From positions 124,001 to 188,000 of the forward strand of contig NZ_JARFML010000013.1 of the NCBI RefSeq assembly GCF_029167105.1: a DNA stretch of 64,000 bases. The letters run 5' to 3'. Below, piece by piece: positions 17,328-25,662 of the stretch (the first letter of the stretch is position 1; each line of letters starts with the position of its first letter). The translations under genes were made by a program, and so were the position numbers. Below the pieces are notes generated by a model, which was not told the origin of the DNA, ran no database searches, and saw only the letters and a list, made by a program, of their open reading frames with translations. Source of the stretch: Bradyrhizobium yuanmingense. GTDB lineage: Bacteria > Pseudomonadota > Alphaproteobacteria > Rhizobiales > Xanthobacteraceae.

Positions 17328-18227
17328 TCAGCCCCACTTCATCTCGCCCTTGGCGACCTTGGACCCGATCTCGAGTGCAACGCCCATGCCGAGATTCGGA
17401 AAGCGCGCTTCCATGGCGGCCTTCAGTGCAGCCGCATCAGCGGCCTTGGTAAGCTCCTCGTCGAACGTGAGCAGATACTTCCTGGTGTGCTCGACGGCCG
17501 ACAGATCGATGGCGGCGCTGGGACCCATGTGACCCGGTACAACGACCAATGGCTTGCGCGCTGCGATCTTGTCGAGGTTCGCAACCCAGGCCGCGCGCTG
17601 CTCCTTGGTGGGTGTATCGGCGGTCCAGACATGGACGCCGGAAAAGATCATCACGCCACCGAAGACGGCGTTGAGGGAGGGAACGAAGAGATAGCGGCGG
17701 TTGGCGAGGCCTTCGGCGTTGACGATCTCGATCGTTTCGCCGTCAACCGTGAGCGAGGCTCCGTCGAACGGCTCGGGCAGAACCACATCGGCAAGTGTCT
17801 GCGGACCGTTTTCCTTAAGCTGAGGGCCCCAGACCGCGAGCTTCTTCTCGACGTTGCCCTTGATGGCTGCAAGCGTCGCAGACGCCGCCAACACCCTGGC
17901 ATTGGGAAAAGCTTCGCGCACCGGCTTCAGGCTGAAGTAGTAATCGGGATCGGACTGGCTGACATAGATCGTCGTGAGCTTCTTGCCCGTCGCCTTGATC
18001 GCCTCGGCGAGCGCGCGTCCGTCCGGATAGGAAAAGCCGCCGTCGATCAGCACCGCTTCCGTCGCCCCCGCGAGCAGCACAGGTGCTCGGAAAAATCCGT
18101 TGGGCCCAGCCGGAAAGTGCTTCCATGCCAGCTTGGCGTCAGCCGCATGGCCGACATCGGCGGCAGCAAACACAGCGGTGGCACCGGCAGCAAGCGTTGT
18201 CTTCATGAGTTGTCTCCTCGAGAACAT
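17328..18227 (-). CDS. Tat-exported MBL-fold protein lacking the canonical zinc motif
   Basis: A twin-arginine signal (SRRQLMK at residues 3-9, then a hydrophobic Ala-rich stretch to VGHAAD) implies export as a folded protein. The body follows the MBL fold (VLIDGGFSYPDG at ~60, later VVVPGHMGP at ~230), but the place of HxHxDH reads QSDPDYY (91-97), so three of four ligands are changed. ATG 18227 is supported by GGAGA and by the Tat motif; an ATG seven codons further in is possible. Convergent with the SDR-MoaF gene, 36 bp away, and co-directional with the DsbA-like gene upstream. Confidence 0.78.
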   Translation of the reverse strand: MFSRRQLMKTTLAAGATAVFAAADVGHAADAKLAWKHFPAGPNGFFRAPVLLAGATEAVLIDGGFSYPDGRALAEAIKATGKKLTTIYVSQSDPDYYFSLKPVREAFPNARVLAASATLAAIKGNVEKKLAVWGPQLKENGPQTLADVVLPEPFDGASLTVDGETIEIVNAEGLANRRYLFVPSLNAVFGGVMIFSGVHVWTADTPTKEQRAAWVANLDKIAARKPLVVVPGHMGPSAAIDLSAVEHTRKYLLTFDEELTKAADAAALKAAMEARFPNLGMGVALEIGSKVAKGEMKWG

Positions 18228-18276
18228 TTGTCTCTCCATCGAAGTTGATAAAGTCAAAGAACGGGATATCGACCGA

Positions 18277-18912
18277 TCAGGCTGCGCGTAGCTGTGAGGC
18301 GAGGAGTTCGAACCGGCCGAACAGCAGGCTGCTGCTCAACAGCCGGCGCGCACCGCCGATGCCGGCGACCAGCGCCGGCACGCCGTCGATACCGAATCGG
18401 GCCATGTCAGCGCGGGCGGCTTCGACGCGGTTCCGATAGACGGCCATCAGATCTTCGTCGGGCGTTCGAACGCGACGCGCCGCTTCGGGGAGTTGCGCCT
18501 CCTCGAGTACGTCGGCGACGACTTGAAGACTCGAATTGTCCCGACCATCGACGTAGCGAGCACGCTGCAACAATTTTAGCGCCTCCAGTTCGCGCGCAGG
18601 CTCGGTGAGACCGACCGCAACGAGGCCGAGCGTCGCCGGCGCCGAATCGAACAGGCCGCCGGCCTTGCCGAGGATGTTGTTTCGATAGGCTTCGGTGAAA
18701 GGCTGGGCTGTCAGCCGCGCGATGCGCTGGTCGTTCTGCCAGGCATAGGCCGCAAAGTGCTGGTCCATCGCCCGCGCCCCTTGCCCTGCAAACAGCCCCG
18801 TCGGCGCGAGCGTCAGCCTGACGTTATCGAGCCCAGCCAGTTGCTCCAGCGCGGGACCAGCGCCGTAGCACCAGCCGCAGAGAGGGTCGAAGAGATAGTC
18901 GATCTGCACCAT
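18277..18912 (-). CDS. DsbA-family (FrnE-like) thioredoxin-fold protein
   Basis: A 211-residue protein with the redox motif CGWC at residues 12-15 (FDPLCGWCYG) and the alpha-helical insertion of DsbA/FrnE-type proteins; FGIDGVPALV near the end carries the cis-proline. There is no signal peptide, so it should act in the cytoplasm, as FrnE and HCCA isomerase relatives do. It is divergent from a LysR gene and upstream of the MBL-fold gene in one probable transcript. Confidence 0.87.
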   Translation of the reverse strand: MVQIDYLFDPLCGWCYGAGPALEQLAGLDNVRLTLAPTGLFAGQGARAMDQHFAAYAWQNDQRIARLTAQPFTEAYRNNILGKAGGLFDSAPATLGLVAVGLTEPARELEALKLLQRARYVDGRDNSSLQVVADVLEEAQLPEAARRVRTPDEDLMAVYRNRVEAARADMARFGIDGVPALVAGIGGARRLLSSSLLFGRFELLASQLRAA

Positions 18913-18985
18913 GCTCCACCGCCACGTGTGATGTGCAGCGGGATTTAGCGGTATGTCATTGATTGATAAATGGCGTATAATAATA

Positions 18986-19014
18986 CATATTGTTTACTCA
19001 TGACTTACAATATG
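18986..19014. promoter_or_regulatory. Inverted repeat CATATTGT-N13-ACAATATG in divergent promoter
   Basis: A perfect 8-bp inverted repeat with a 13-nt spacer lies 6 bp before the LysR start and about 75 bp before the divergent DsbA-like gene. LysR-type regulators usually bind interrupted palindromes of this size next to their own gene, so this is a good autoregulatory operator candidate. Confidence 0.55.
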
Positions 19015-19019
19015 CAGCC

Positions 19020-19916
19020 ATGGAAACCATCAATCTCAATCGTCTCGCCTATTTCGCCGCCGTGGTCGACGCTGGCTCCTTCACGCGCGCCGCGGAGCGG
19101 CTTGGCATCACCAAGACTGTCGTCAGCCAGCAAGTGGCTCGCCTTGAAGCGGAGTTAAAAACGGCGCTGCTGCTGCGAACGACGCGGAGGGTCGAACCGA
19201 CGGAGGCTGGCCGCCTGCTGCATGCCCGCTGCATTATGATCCTGCGCGAGGCCGAAGACGCGGTAGACGAACTCGCGCAGACCAATGCGGCGCCCATGGG
19301 CGTGCTGCGTATCACGGCCCCGAACGACTACGGCACTTCGATGATTGCTCCGCTCGCGGCCACGTTTGCCAGGAAATATCCGGCTTGTAGTGTTGACCTG
19401 ATCCTGTCGGACGCGAAAATTGACCTGGTCGCCAATCAGATCGATGTGTCGATCCGTGTCGGTTGGCTGAACGATTCAAGCCTGCAGGCGCGGCGGATCG
19501 GAACGTTCCGGCAGCTTCTGGTCGCTGCGCCAGCACTCGCCGGTTCGATGGACATAAGCAAGCCCGACGAGTTCGCGTCCCTGCCGTTCATCGCCAATGG
19601 AGCGCTCAACGAGCCACTGGTCTGGCGCTTCACCAAGGGCGATTTCGAGAGTCGGACCGTCCGAATGCGGCAGACGATCGCCATCAACACGACCCCCGCG
19701 GTCCTCGCGGCGACGCTCGCCGGTGGAGGATTATCCGTGCTACCGGATTTCCTGGTTGCACGGCACCTGAAGGCCCGTCGGCTCATCCATCTTCTGCCAC
19801 GGTGGACGCTGCCGGCGGGCGGAATACATGCCGTCTATCCGGCCGCACGCTTTCGGCCGCCGAAAGTCACCGCCTTTGTCACGATGCTCTCGCAGGAAGC
19901 CAAACGCCCCACGTGA
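19020..19916 (+). CDS. LysR-family transcriptional regulator
   Basis: A 298-residue LysR protein: winged helix at residues 1-62 (LAYFAAVVDAGSFTRAAERL, then TKTVVSQQVARLEAELKTAL) and an effector-binding domain with PALAGSMD and TPAVLAATLAGGGLSVLPDF. ATG 19020 gives the usual METINLNRLAYF start; an upstream in-frame start at 18990 would run through the inverted repeat. Likely regulates the divergent DsbA/MBL-fold pair. Confidence 0.9.
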   Translation: METINLNRLAYFAAVVDAGSFTRAAERLGITKTVVSQQVARLEAELKTALLLRTTRRVEPTEAGRLLHARCIMILREAEDAVDELAQTNAAPMGVLRITAPNDYGTSMIAPLAATFARKYPACSVDLILSDAKIDLVANQIDVSIRVGWLNDSSLQARRIGTFRQLLVAAPALAGSMDISKPDEFASLPFIANGALNEPLVWRFTKGDFESRTVRMRQTIAINTTPAVLAATLAGGGLSVLPDFLVARHLKARRLIHLLPRWTLPAGGIHAVYPAARFRPPKVTAFVTMLSQEAKRPT

Positions 19917-19936
19917 AGGACTGATCTCTCGGCCAG

Positions 19937-20131
19937 CTACGCGCCAGTTTCCCTGTCCAGGATGAACCGCGCCGCTCGTTCGCCGATCATCTTCGTCGGC
20001 GCGTTGGTATTGCCGGAGACGAGAAGCGGCATGAACGAGTCGTCCGCGACGCGGAGACATTCAACGCCGCGCAGGTCCAGATAATCAAAGCGGCCTTCAC
20101 CCGCTGCTGGCCCGTCACCCAGCGAACGCAA
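19937..20131 (-). pseudogene. C-terminal fragment of a GMC oxidoreductase
   Basis: A 64-codon frame contains GVECLRVADDSFMPLLVSG followed by NTNAPTKMIGERAARFIL, the conserved C-terminal block of choline dehydrogenase-type GMC flavoproteins. The other ~480 residues, including the FAD fold, are absent, so this is a remnant. It points away from the LysR gene. Confidence 0.75.
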
Positions 20132-20211
20132 AGGCTTGGCCAGATCTTTTTAGAAGAGAAACGGCCCTGGACGGCTAGTTTAGTTCCGGGATTTTTCCCC
20201 GCCGCGCGGGA

Positions 20212-21192
20212 TCAGATCTTGGGGATCTTCGCCCGCTCCACCACGCCCGACCACTTCGCGATTTCGGACTGGATCAGCCTCTTCATCTCTTCTGGGGAGC
20301 TGCCACGGACTTCGCCTCCCACGGCTGTTTCCAGGCGCTGCTTGATCTCCGGGTCCTTGAGGATCTCGAGCGTGGCCGCGTTGAGCGCGGCGACAATGGC
20401 AGGCGGCGTGCCCTTGGGAGCGAGAAGGCCCGCCCATGTGCGCACGTCATATCCCTTGACTCCGGCTTCCTCGACCGTCGGGACATTCGGCAAAAGCGCG
20501 GTCCGCGTTGGCGACGTCACGGCCAGCCCGCGAACGGCTCCGCTCTGGATTTGCGCTGCGAGCAGGACCGGCGTGCCGATGATGACCGGAACCTCGCCAC
20601 CAAGCAGCGAAGTAATGGATTGGGAATCCCCCCGGTAAGGCACGTGCACCATCTCGGTGCCGGCCATCGCATTGAGCAGCTCTCCAGCGAGATGGTGCGT
20701 GCTGCCGAAACCGACCGAGCCGAAGCTGAGCGCGCCGGGTTTCTGCTTTGCCATCGCAATCAATTCGCCGAGCGATTTGGCCGGATAGTCGTTACGCACC
20801 GCAATGACCAGCGCGTAGTAGACCAGCGTCGAGATCATGTCGAAGCTTTCGGCCGGCTGGTAGCTCAGACTTTTGTAAGTCGCCGCCGATATGGCATGGG
20901 CGCCCGTGACGAGGCCGATCGTATAGCCGTCGGGCTCAGCCCTGGCGATTGCGTCCGCCGCGATGTTGCCGCCCGCTCCCGGCTTGGCCTCGACGACGAC
21001 GGGTTGCCCGAGCTTCTTGGAGAGCCCGTCGGCAACGATGCGCGACAGCGTATCGGCCGCGCCACCAGCGGCGAAGCCATGAAGCATTCGTATCGGCCGC
21101 GACGGGTAGTTATCCGCCGATTGCGCGGGGCCAGCAGCAATGACGCTGCAAAGCAGAAATCCGGTCGCAGCAATCCGCCTCATCCATTGCAT
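20212..21192 (-). CDS. Bug-family (TctC-like) periplasmic substrate-binding protein
   Basis: A 326-residue exported protein: Sec signal to residue ~26 (cleavage near PAQSA), then the Bug start NYPSRPIRMLHGFAAGG, PGAGGNIAADAIARAEPDGY (~65) and the C-terminal KWSGVVERAKI. Bug proteins feed tripartite tricarboxylate transporters, but no TctA/TctB genes are nearby, as is common for orphan Bug proteins. ATG 21192 follows GGGAGG; the long upstream extension is not credible. It precedes no gene of its strand and follows the VOC gene after 73 bp. Confidence 0.88.
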   Translation of the reverse strand: MQWMRRIAATGFLLCSVIAAGPAQSADNYPSRPIRMLHGFAAGGAADTLSRIVADGLSKKLGQPVVVEAKPGAGGNIAADAIARAEPDGYTIGLVTGAHAISAATYKSLSYQPAESFDMISTLVYYALVIAVRNDYPAKSLGELIAMAKQKPGALSFGSVGFGSTHHLAGELLNAMAGTEMVHVPYRGDSQSITSLLGGEVPVIIGTPVLLAAQIQSGAVRGLAVTSPTRTALLPNVPTVEEAGVKGYDVRTWAGLLAPKGTPPAIVAALNAATLEILKDPEIKQRLETAVGGEVRGSSPEEMKRLIQSEIAKWSGVVERAKIPKI

Positions 21193-21265
21193 GGATGCAT
21201 CCTCCCTTTGACTTTGTTTCGTTGGCCGCGTTGAAGCGGCGGTCTTCAAGAAAAGTGCCGGCCGC

Positions 21266-22171
21266 CTAGCGGGCGAACTCGACGCATTCGGGTGACGGCG
21301 GCAGACCCCAGACGTCGCGCGGCAGCCCGACCCAGACTTTCGGTCGCTGCGGACGATCGCGATGCCAGGGGCGCGGATCGAAGTAGCCGAGCTCCTCATC
21401 GATCATACGATCGAGATCGTGAAACAGCTCGACGAGATGCCCATCGGGATTGCGGTGGTACACGGCCGTGTTGTGCCCCGGACCGTGACGGACGGGGCCC
21501 CAGAGAATGTTGAGCTTATTGCGAGCGAGATGATCGCAGGCCTGCTGCATGTGGGACGGGCCGCGTAGTTCAAATGCGAGGTGATGGAGGCTGCGCACGG
21601 GCGCACGGGCGAAGTTCAGCGTATGATGTTCGTAGCCGCTGCGCATGAAGACGAAGCGGTCCTCGACCCAGTCGGAGACCCGCAAACCCATGACATCAGC
21701 ACAGAAGTTCGACGTCGCCAGCGGGTCGGGCGTCCGAAGCGCGACATGGCCCAGCTTGGTGACGGCGAGCGCGCCGATCCGCTCCTGCGCCGGCGTCGGC
21801 GTCCAGCCCTGAAGCAGTTCGAACCGCGTTCCTTCAGGATCGACGAACGATAGCAGACGGGAAACCCCTGGCAGGGGATCACTCCGCAGTTCTGGACGCA
21901 GATCAGCGCGTTTCAGGGCCGCACTCAGCGCCTCCATCTCGACTTCAGGGGAGATCTCGAACGCGATACTCGTCAACGCCGCCTCACCGGGCTCAATTAC
22001 GAGCGAAAGCTGCTCGGAATCGCTGGCAAGAAAAATGCGATCTCCATCGCGAGCGACCAGACCGAGACCGATCACGCCGCGGTAATAGTCGAGCAATCGC
22101 TCCGAATCCGGCGAGGCGAAGGTGGCGTGTCTCAGTCGTGTAAATCGAGCAATCGGTGCCTGGGTCGTCAT
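21266..22171 (-). CDS. VOC-family extradiol dioxygenase-like protein (two-domain)
   Basis: 301 residues with two vicinal-oxygen-chelate modules. The C-terminal one has the metal-ligand pattern GHVALRTPDP (His), LHHLAFEL (His) and DGHLVELFHD (Glu), as in 2,3-dihydroxybiphenyl or catechol dioxygenases. The catecholic substrate is unknown. ATG 22171 is chosen; the upstream TTG frame overlaps the preceding gene's end. It follows the quinone oxidoreductase gene and should be in its operon. Confidence 0.82.
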   Translation of the reverse strand: MTTQAPIARFTRLRHATFASPDSERLLDYYRGVIGLGLVARDGDRIFLASDSEQLSLVIEPGEAALTSIAFEISPEVEMEALSAALKRADLRPELRSDPLPGVSRLLSFVDPEGTRFELLQGWTPTPAQERIGALAVTKLGHVALRTPDPLATSNFCADVMGLRVSDWVEDRFVFMRSGYEHHTLNFARAPVRSLHHLAFELRGPSHMQQACDHLARNKLNILWGPVRHGPGHNTAVYHRNPDGHLVELFHDLDRMIDEELGYFDPRPWHRDRPQRPKVWVGLPRDVWGLPPSPECVEFAR

Positions 22172-22188
22172 TGTATTCGTCCACTCTC

Positions 22189-23181
22189 TCAACGCGTCAT
22201 GATGATCTTGCCGAGCGCGGAGCCCTGCTCCAGCAAGGTGTGAGCTTGCCTGACGTCTTCCAGCTTCAGAACCGCCGAGATCGCCGGCTTGATCGCATTG
22301 TGGCTCAGGGCGTCGATCACGTTGCGCATCAGCGCGCGACGGCCTTCGCGATCATGGTCGTAAATGTGAAATGAGAAGCAGCGCACCGCCGGGCAGATGT
22401 CGAGATGATTGCGCATCGCCGCCATCAGATTCTCTTCCGGCAGTCCGGCGAAGGCGTTGTACGACAGCAGCGTGCCCCATTTTCCGAGCACACCAAGGTA
22501 GGAAGCAAACTCGGATCCGCAGACGTGGTCGAGAACGAGACCGACGCCCGCGCCCTTGGTTAGCTCGCGGGTCCGCGCCACGACATCCTCGCTGCGGTAG
22601 AAGATGACGTGGTCGGCACCGTGACGGCGCGCGAACTCCGCCTTCTCGTCGGTGGAGACCGTACCGATCACGGTCATCTGTGCCAGCTTGGCCAGTTGCA
22701 CCAGTGCGGTGCCAACGCCGCCGGCCGCGCCGATCACCAGGACACTCGCGGGCGCGCGCGGATGACGGCACTCCTGCAGGAGTGCGTAAGCCACCTGATA
22801 ATTCGACAGGCACACCGCTGCTTGCAGATCGACATTGTCGGGAAGCACATGAACAGCGTCGGCGGGAGCGACGACGTAATCGGCATAACAGCCGCCGCGC
22901 TGCGATAGGTCACGTGCACTCAGCAGGACCTTCTGGCCGACTTGTAACCCCTCAACGCCAGAGCCGAGTGCGGAAATGCGGCCGGCAACATCATTGCCGG
23001 GATTGGCCGGCAGCGGCGGCATCCATTTGTAAACGCCGCGGCGGATCAGCGCGTCGGGCTGCCCCACGCCGAATGCTTCGGCACGGATCTGAACCTGCCC
23101 AACACCCGGCGTGGGCACTGGCAGCTCGACCAATTCAAGGGCATCCGGCCCGCCCGGTTGACGTACCAGGACCGCTCTCAT
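22189..23181 (-). CDS. Zinc-binding-type alcohol dehydrogenase/quinone oxidoreductase family protein
   Basis: A 330-residue MDR-superfamily enzyme with a GroES-like N-terminal domain (QIRAEAFGVGQPDALIRRG at ~32) and a nucleotide-binding domain with GAAGGVGTALVQLAK (~152). The zinc-ligand cysteines of classical alcohol dehydrogenases are missing, as in NADPH:quinone reductases. It is the first gene of a three-gene reverse operon (this, VOC protein, Bug protein). Its start lies 26 bp from the palindrome at 23207, divergent from GntR. Confidence 0.88.
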   Translation of the reverse strand: MRAVLVRQPGGPDALELVELPVPTPGVGQVQIRAEAFGVGQPDALIRRGVYKWMPPLPANPGNDVAGRISALGSGVEGLQVGQKVLLSARDLSQRGGCYADYVVAPADAVHVLPDNVDLQAAVCLSNYQVAYALLQECRHPRAPASVLVIGAAGGVGTALVQLAKLAQMTVIGTVSTDEKAEFARRHGADHVIFYRSEDVVARTRELTKGAGVGLVLDHVCGSEFASYLGVLGKWGTLLSYNAFAGLPEENLMAAMRNHLDICPAVRCFSFHIYDHDREGRRALMRNVIDALSHNAIKPAISAVLKLEDVRQAHTLLEQGSALGKIIMTR

Positions 23182-23206
23182 GAGCTCATACCCCCTCCTC
23201 GGACCA

Positions 23207-23243
23207 CTATTTTCGAAAATAATAGCGGTTACGAAAATTATTG
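23207..23243. promoter_or_regulatory. Palindromic operator candidate (site 1 of 2) in GntR divergent promoter
   Basis: CTATTTTCGAAAATAATAG at 23207-23225 contains the perfect 14-bp palindrome TATTTTCGAAAATA. A second, degenerate element in reverse order (ttacgaaaattattg, 23229-23243) follows directly. The same 19-mer recurs at 24040-24058. It sits between the quinone oxidoreductase gene and the gntR gene, as expected for GntR control of both directions. Confidence 0.7.
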
Positions 23244-23282
23244 CAAGATACTCATTGGCGCGGCATCTTGGGCCATCGATTC

Positions 23283-23996
23283 ATGGGCAGGACCATGCCT
23301 GACAACGCCATTCGGCCCCGCAAGGAATTCGGCAAGACGATCGCCGCCGACATCACCCATCGGCTGCGCGAGGAGATCGTGACCTGCGGCCTGGCCCCCG
23401 GCGAGCCGTTGAGGTTCGACGTCTTGCGCGAGCGCTTCGGCGCGAGCTTCACCACTTTGCGCGAGGCGCTGACCGCCCTCGCCGCCGAGGGCCTGGTCGA
23501 CGCCCAGGAGCAGCGCGGATTTCGCGTTGCGCCGGTGAGCCGGCAGGATCTGGTGGAAGTCACCGACGCCCGGGTCCTCATCGAAGTGGAATTGATGCGC
23601 CGCGCAATCCAGAAGGGCGATGACGACTGGGAGATTGCCGTCATCTCGACGCTTCACAGGCTGAAACGGATCGAACAGCGTGACCCAGAGCATCCGCTGC
23701 GCGATCCCGAATGGAAGATCGCCCACCGGCAATTCCACCAGGCGCTGGTCTCCGCTTGCGGCTCTGCGACCCTGCTGGCGATCCGCGCCGAACTGTTCGA
23801 CCGCGCCGAGCGATACCGGCATCTGTCGGCCAATTTCCGGCCACGCCCCCGCGACAAGGCCGGCGAGCACCAGGCGATTATGCAAGCCGCCATATCGCGC
23901 AATGCCGATCTCGCCGTGCAGCTGATCGAGACGCATATCCGCTCCACCGCGGACAATGTCGCGAAATACGCCGGGCACCTGCTCGAGACCGAATAG
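23283..23996 (+). CDS. GntR-family (FCD) transcriptional regulator
   Basis: About 237 residues: winged helix near the N-terminus (FGKTIAADITHRLREEIVTC, then FGASFTTLREALTALAAEGL) and a C-terminal FCD domain with the metal-binding His pattern (EWKIAHRQFHQALVSACG, EHQAIMQAAISRN, THIRSTADN). Start is uncertain: ATG 23283, ATG 23295 or TTG 23241; none has a good ribosome site. It is the likely binder of the two identical palindromes flanking the gene. Confidence 0.87.
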   Translation: MGRTMPDNAIRPRKEFGKTIAADITHRLREEIVTCGLAPGEPLRFDVLRERFGASFTTLREALTALAAEGLVDAQEQRGFRVAPVSRQDLVEVTDARVLIEVELMRRAIQKGDDDWEIAVISTLHRLKRIEQRDPEHPLRDPEWKIAHRQFHQALVSACGSATLLAIRAELFDRAERYRHLSANFRPRPRDKAGEHQAIMQAAISRNADLAVQLIETHIRSTADNVAKYAGHLLETE

Positions 23997-24039
23997 GACG
24001 CGTCCGCATTTTTCGCTCGCGTCAGGCTTGCGTCTCCGC

Positions 24040-24058
24040 CTATTTTCGAAAATAATAG
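24040..24058. promoter_or_regulatory. Palindromic operator candidate (site 2 of 2) before the FAH gene
   Basis: The sequence CTATTTTCGAAAATAATAG is identical to that at 23207-23225 and lies 36 bp before the FAH start. Two exact copies of a 19-mer within 1 kb, both in promoter positions around a GntR gene, strongly suggest its operator. Confidence 0.72.
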
Positions 24059-24094
24059 CCAAGATCGAAAAACGCGAACTTTTGGGGTAAAGCC

Positions 24095-24958
24095 ATGAAG
24101 CTGCTGTCGTTCTTGGACGGAAATCGGGAAAGCTGGGGAGCCGTCGTCGAAAATGGCGTGGTCGATCTCGGCCGCGCCCTGCCCCAATATCCGACGCTCG
24201 CCGACTTCCTCGGCAGCAACGACTACGCACACCGCGAGGCCATTGTGGCCGAACACAAGCCGAGGATGGCGCTGGCGGAGGTCAAATACCTTCCGGTGAT
24301 CCCGCGGCCCGAAAAGATCGTCTGCGCCGTGCGCAACTATCTCGACCACCACAACGAGGCGGTGGCTTTCGGCATGAAGCGCGAGATCACCGAGTTTCCG
24401 CCGATCTTCCTGCGGGTCTGGCGCTCGCAGGTCGGCCACAACGCGCCGGTGATACGGCCGAAGGTCTCCGACAACTTCGACTGGGAGGGCGAGCTCGCCG
24501 TCGTCATCGGCAAGGGCGGTCGCCACATCAGCCAGGACGATGCCTGGAATCACGTGGCCGGCTACTCGATCTACAACGACGTCAGCGTGCGCGACTGGCA
24601 GCGCCATGCCGGGCAAATTGCCTCCGGCAAGAACTTCGTCGGCACCGGTCCGTTCGGACCGTGGCTCGTGACGCCGGACGAGATCGGCGATCCCGCCAAG
24701 CTAAAGCTCGAGACACGCGTTAATGGCGCGGTGGTGCAGTCCTCCGATACCTCGATGCTGATCTTTTCGATCCCCCGGCTGATCGAATATTGCTCGACCA
24801 TCTTCGACCTCGTTCCCGGCGACGTCATCGCCACCGGCACGCCGGCCGGCGTCGGCTTCACCCGCAAGCCGCCGATCTTCCTCAAGCCTGGCGACGTGGT
24901 CGAGGTGGAGATCGAAAACATCGGCGTGCTCAGCAATCCGGTCGTCGACGAAGCATAG
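24095..24958 (+). CDS. Fumarylacetoacetate hydrolase (FAH) family protein
   Basis: 287 residues with the FAH catalytic core. Metal ligands fit E131, E133 (DWEGELAVVIGKGGRHI) and D162 (YNDVSVRDWQ), and the late GDVIATGTPAGVGFTR loop is complete. Family members hydrolyse C-C bonds of 2,4-diketo acids or hydrate/decarboxylate ring-cleavage products. Next to a VOC dioxygenase and under the same operator, it probably acts on a ring-cleavage product. The next gene starts 8 bp downstream. Confidence 0.9.
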   Translation: MKLLSFLDGNRESWGAVVENGVVDLGRALPQYPTLADFLGSNDYAHREAIVAEHKPRMALAEVKYLPVIPRPEKIVCAVRNYLDHHNEAVAFGMKREITEFPPIFLRVWRSQVGHNAPVIRPKVSDNFDWEGELAVVIGKGGRHISQDDAWNHVAGYSIYNDVSVRDWQRHAGQIASGKNFVGTGPFGPWLVTPDEIGDPAKLKLETRVNGAVVQSSDTSMLIFSIPRLIEYCSTIFDLVPGDVIATGTPAGVGFTRKPPIFLKPGDVVEVEIENIGVLSNPVVDEA

Positions 24959-24966
24959 AGCCGCGC

Positions 24967-25545
24967 ATGTCCTACGATATTCGCAAGACCGCGCTTGGTG
25001 TCGAAACAATCTGGCATGAGCGCGGGCCTCGCCTGGAGAAGCCGCTGTTGGTCGGAACGGCCATTGCGGTCATCCGCAATCCCTTCGCCGGTCGCTACGA
25101 GCCCAACCTGATGCCATTTCAGGCGTCCTTGCGTGAGCTCGGGCGCGAACTTGCAACCCGGCTGATCGCGCAGCTCGGAGGCGCCTCGCATGTCGAAGCC
25201 TACGGCAAGGGCATCATCGTCGGCGAAGACGGAGAGCTCGAGCACGGCGCGGTCTGGCACGAAGCCGGCGGCCAGGGCATGCGCGAGGTGCTCGGCCAGC
25301 CCAAGGCGATCGTGCCGGCGGCAAAGACAATCGGCGGGCCCGGCACGCGTCTCATGGTCCCTCTGGGCCACATCCACGCGTGCTATGTGCGCAGCCATTT
25401 CGGCACCGCGGAGATGACGCTATGGGATGCGCCCAGACGTGACGAGATCGCTTTCGGGCTGGTGATGGCGACCGGTGGCAGGCCTCATGCGCGGATCGGC
25501 GGGCTGGCAGCGTCCGAGATCTCGGTGCACGATGGTCAGCGCTGA
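24967..25545 (+). CDS. Amino acid synthesis (AA_synth, PF06684-type) family protein
   Basis: A 192-residue protein with MSYDIRKTALGVETIWHERG, AIAVIRNPFAGRYEPNLMPF and VPLGHIHACYVRSH, the features of the AA_synth family. The name comes from an old genetic link; no reaction is established to my knowledge. Members often lie beside Bug proteins and ring-cleavage hydrolases, as here. It is translated with the FAH gene (8-bp gap). Confidence 0.82.
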   Translation: MSYDIRKTALGVETIWHERGPRLEKPLLVGTAIAVIRNPFAGRYEPNLMPFQASLRELGRELATRLIAQLGGASHVEAYGKGIIVGEDGELEHGAVWHEAGGQGMREVLGQPKAIVPAAKTIGGPGTRLMVPLGHIHACYVRSHFGTAEMTLWDAPRRDEIAFGLVMATGGRPHARIGGLAASEISVHDGQR

Positions 25546-25606
25546 GGATTGACGGCGGCTCGCCTCAAAACCTGCGGGCACTGTCAGGAGCCCTCTGAAT
25601 TGACAA

Positions 25607-25634
25607 CAAGGCGACGGTTCGACCCGGCGCCTTG
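25607..25634. terminator. Hairpin between convergent genes
   Basis: CAAGGCG and CGCCTTG pair over 7 bp with a 14-nt loop, located between the AA_synth gene and the convergent RidA gene. There is no long T-run. Possible bidirectional terminator. Confidence 0.4.
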
Positions 25635-25662
25635 TATCTTCGAGCAAGGCTTCAAGCTAAAG

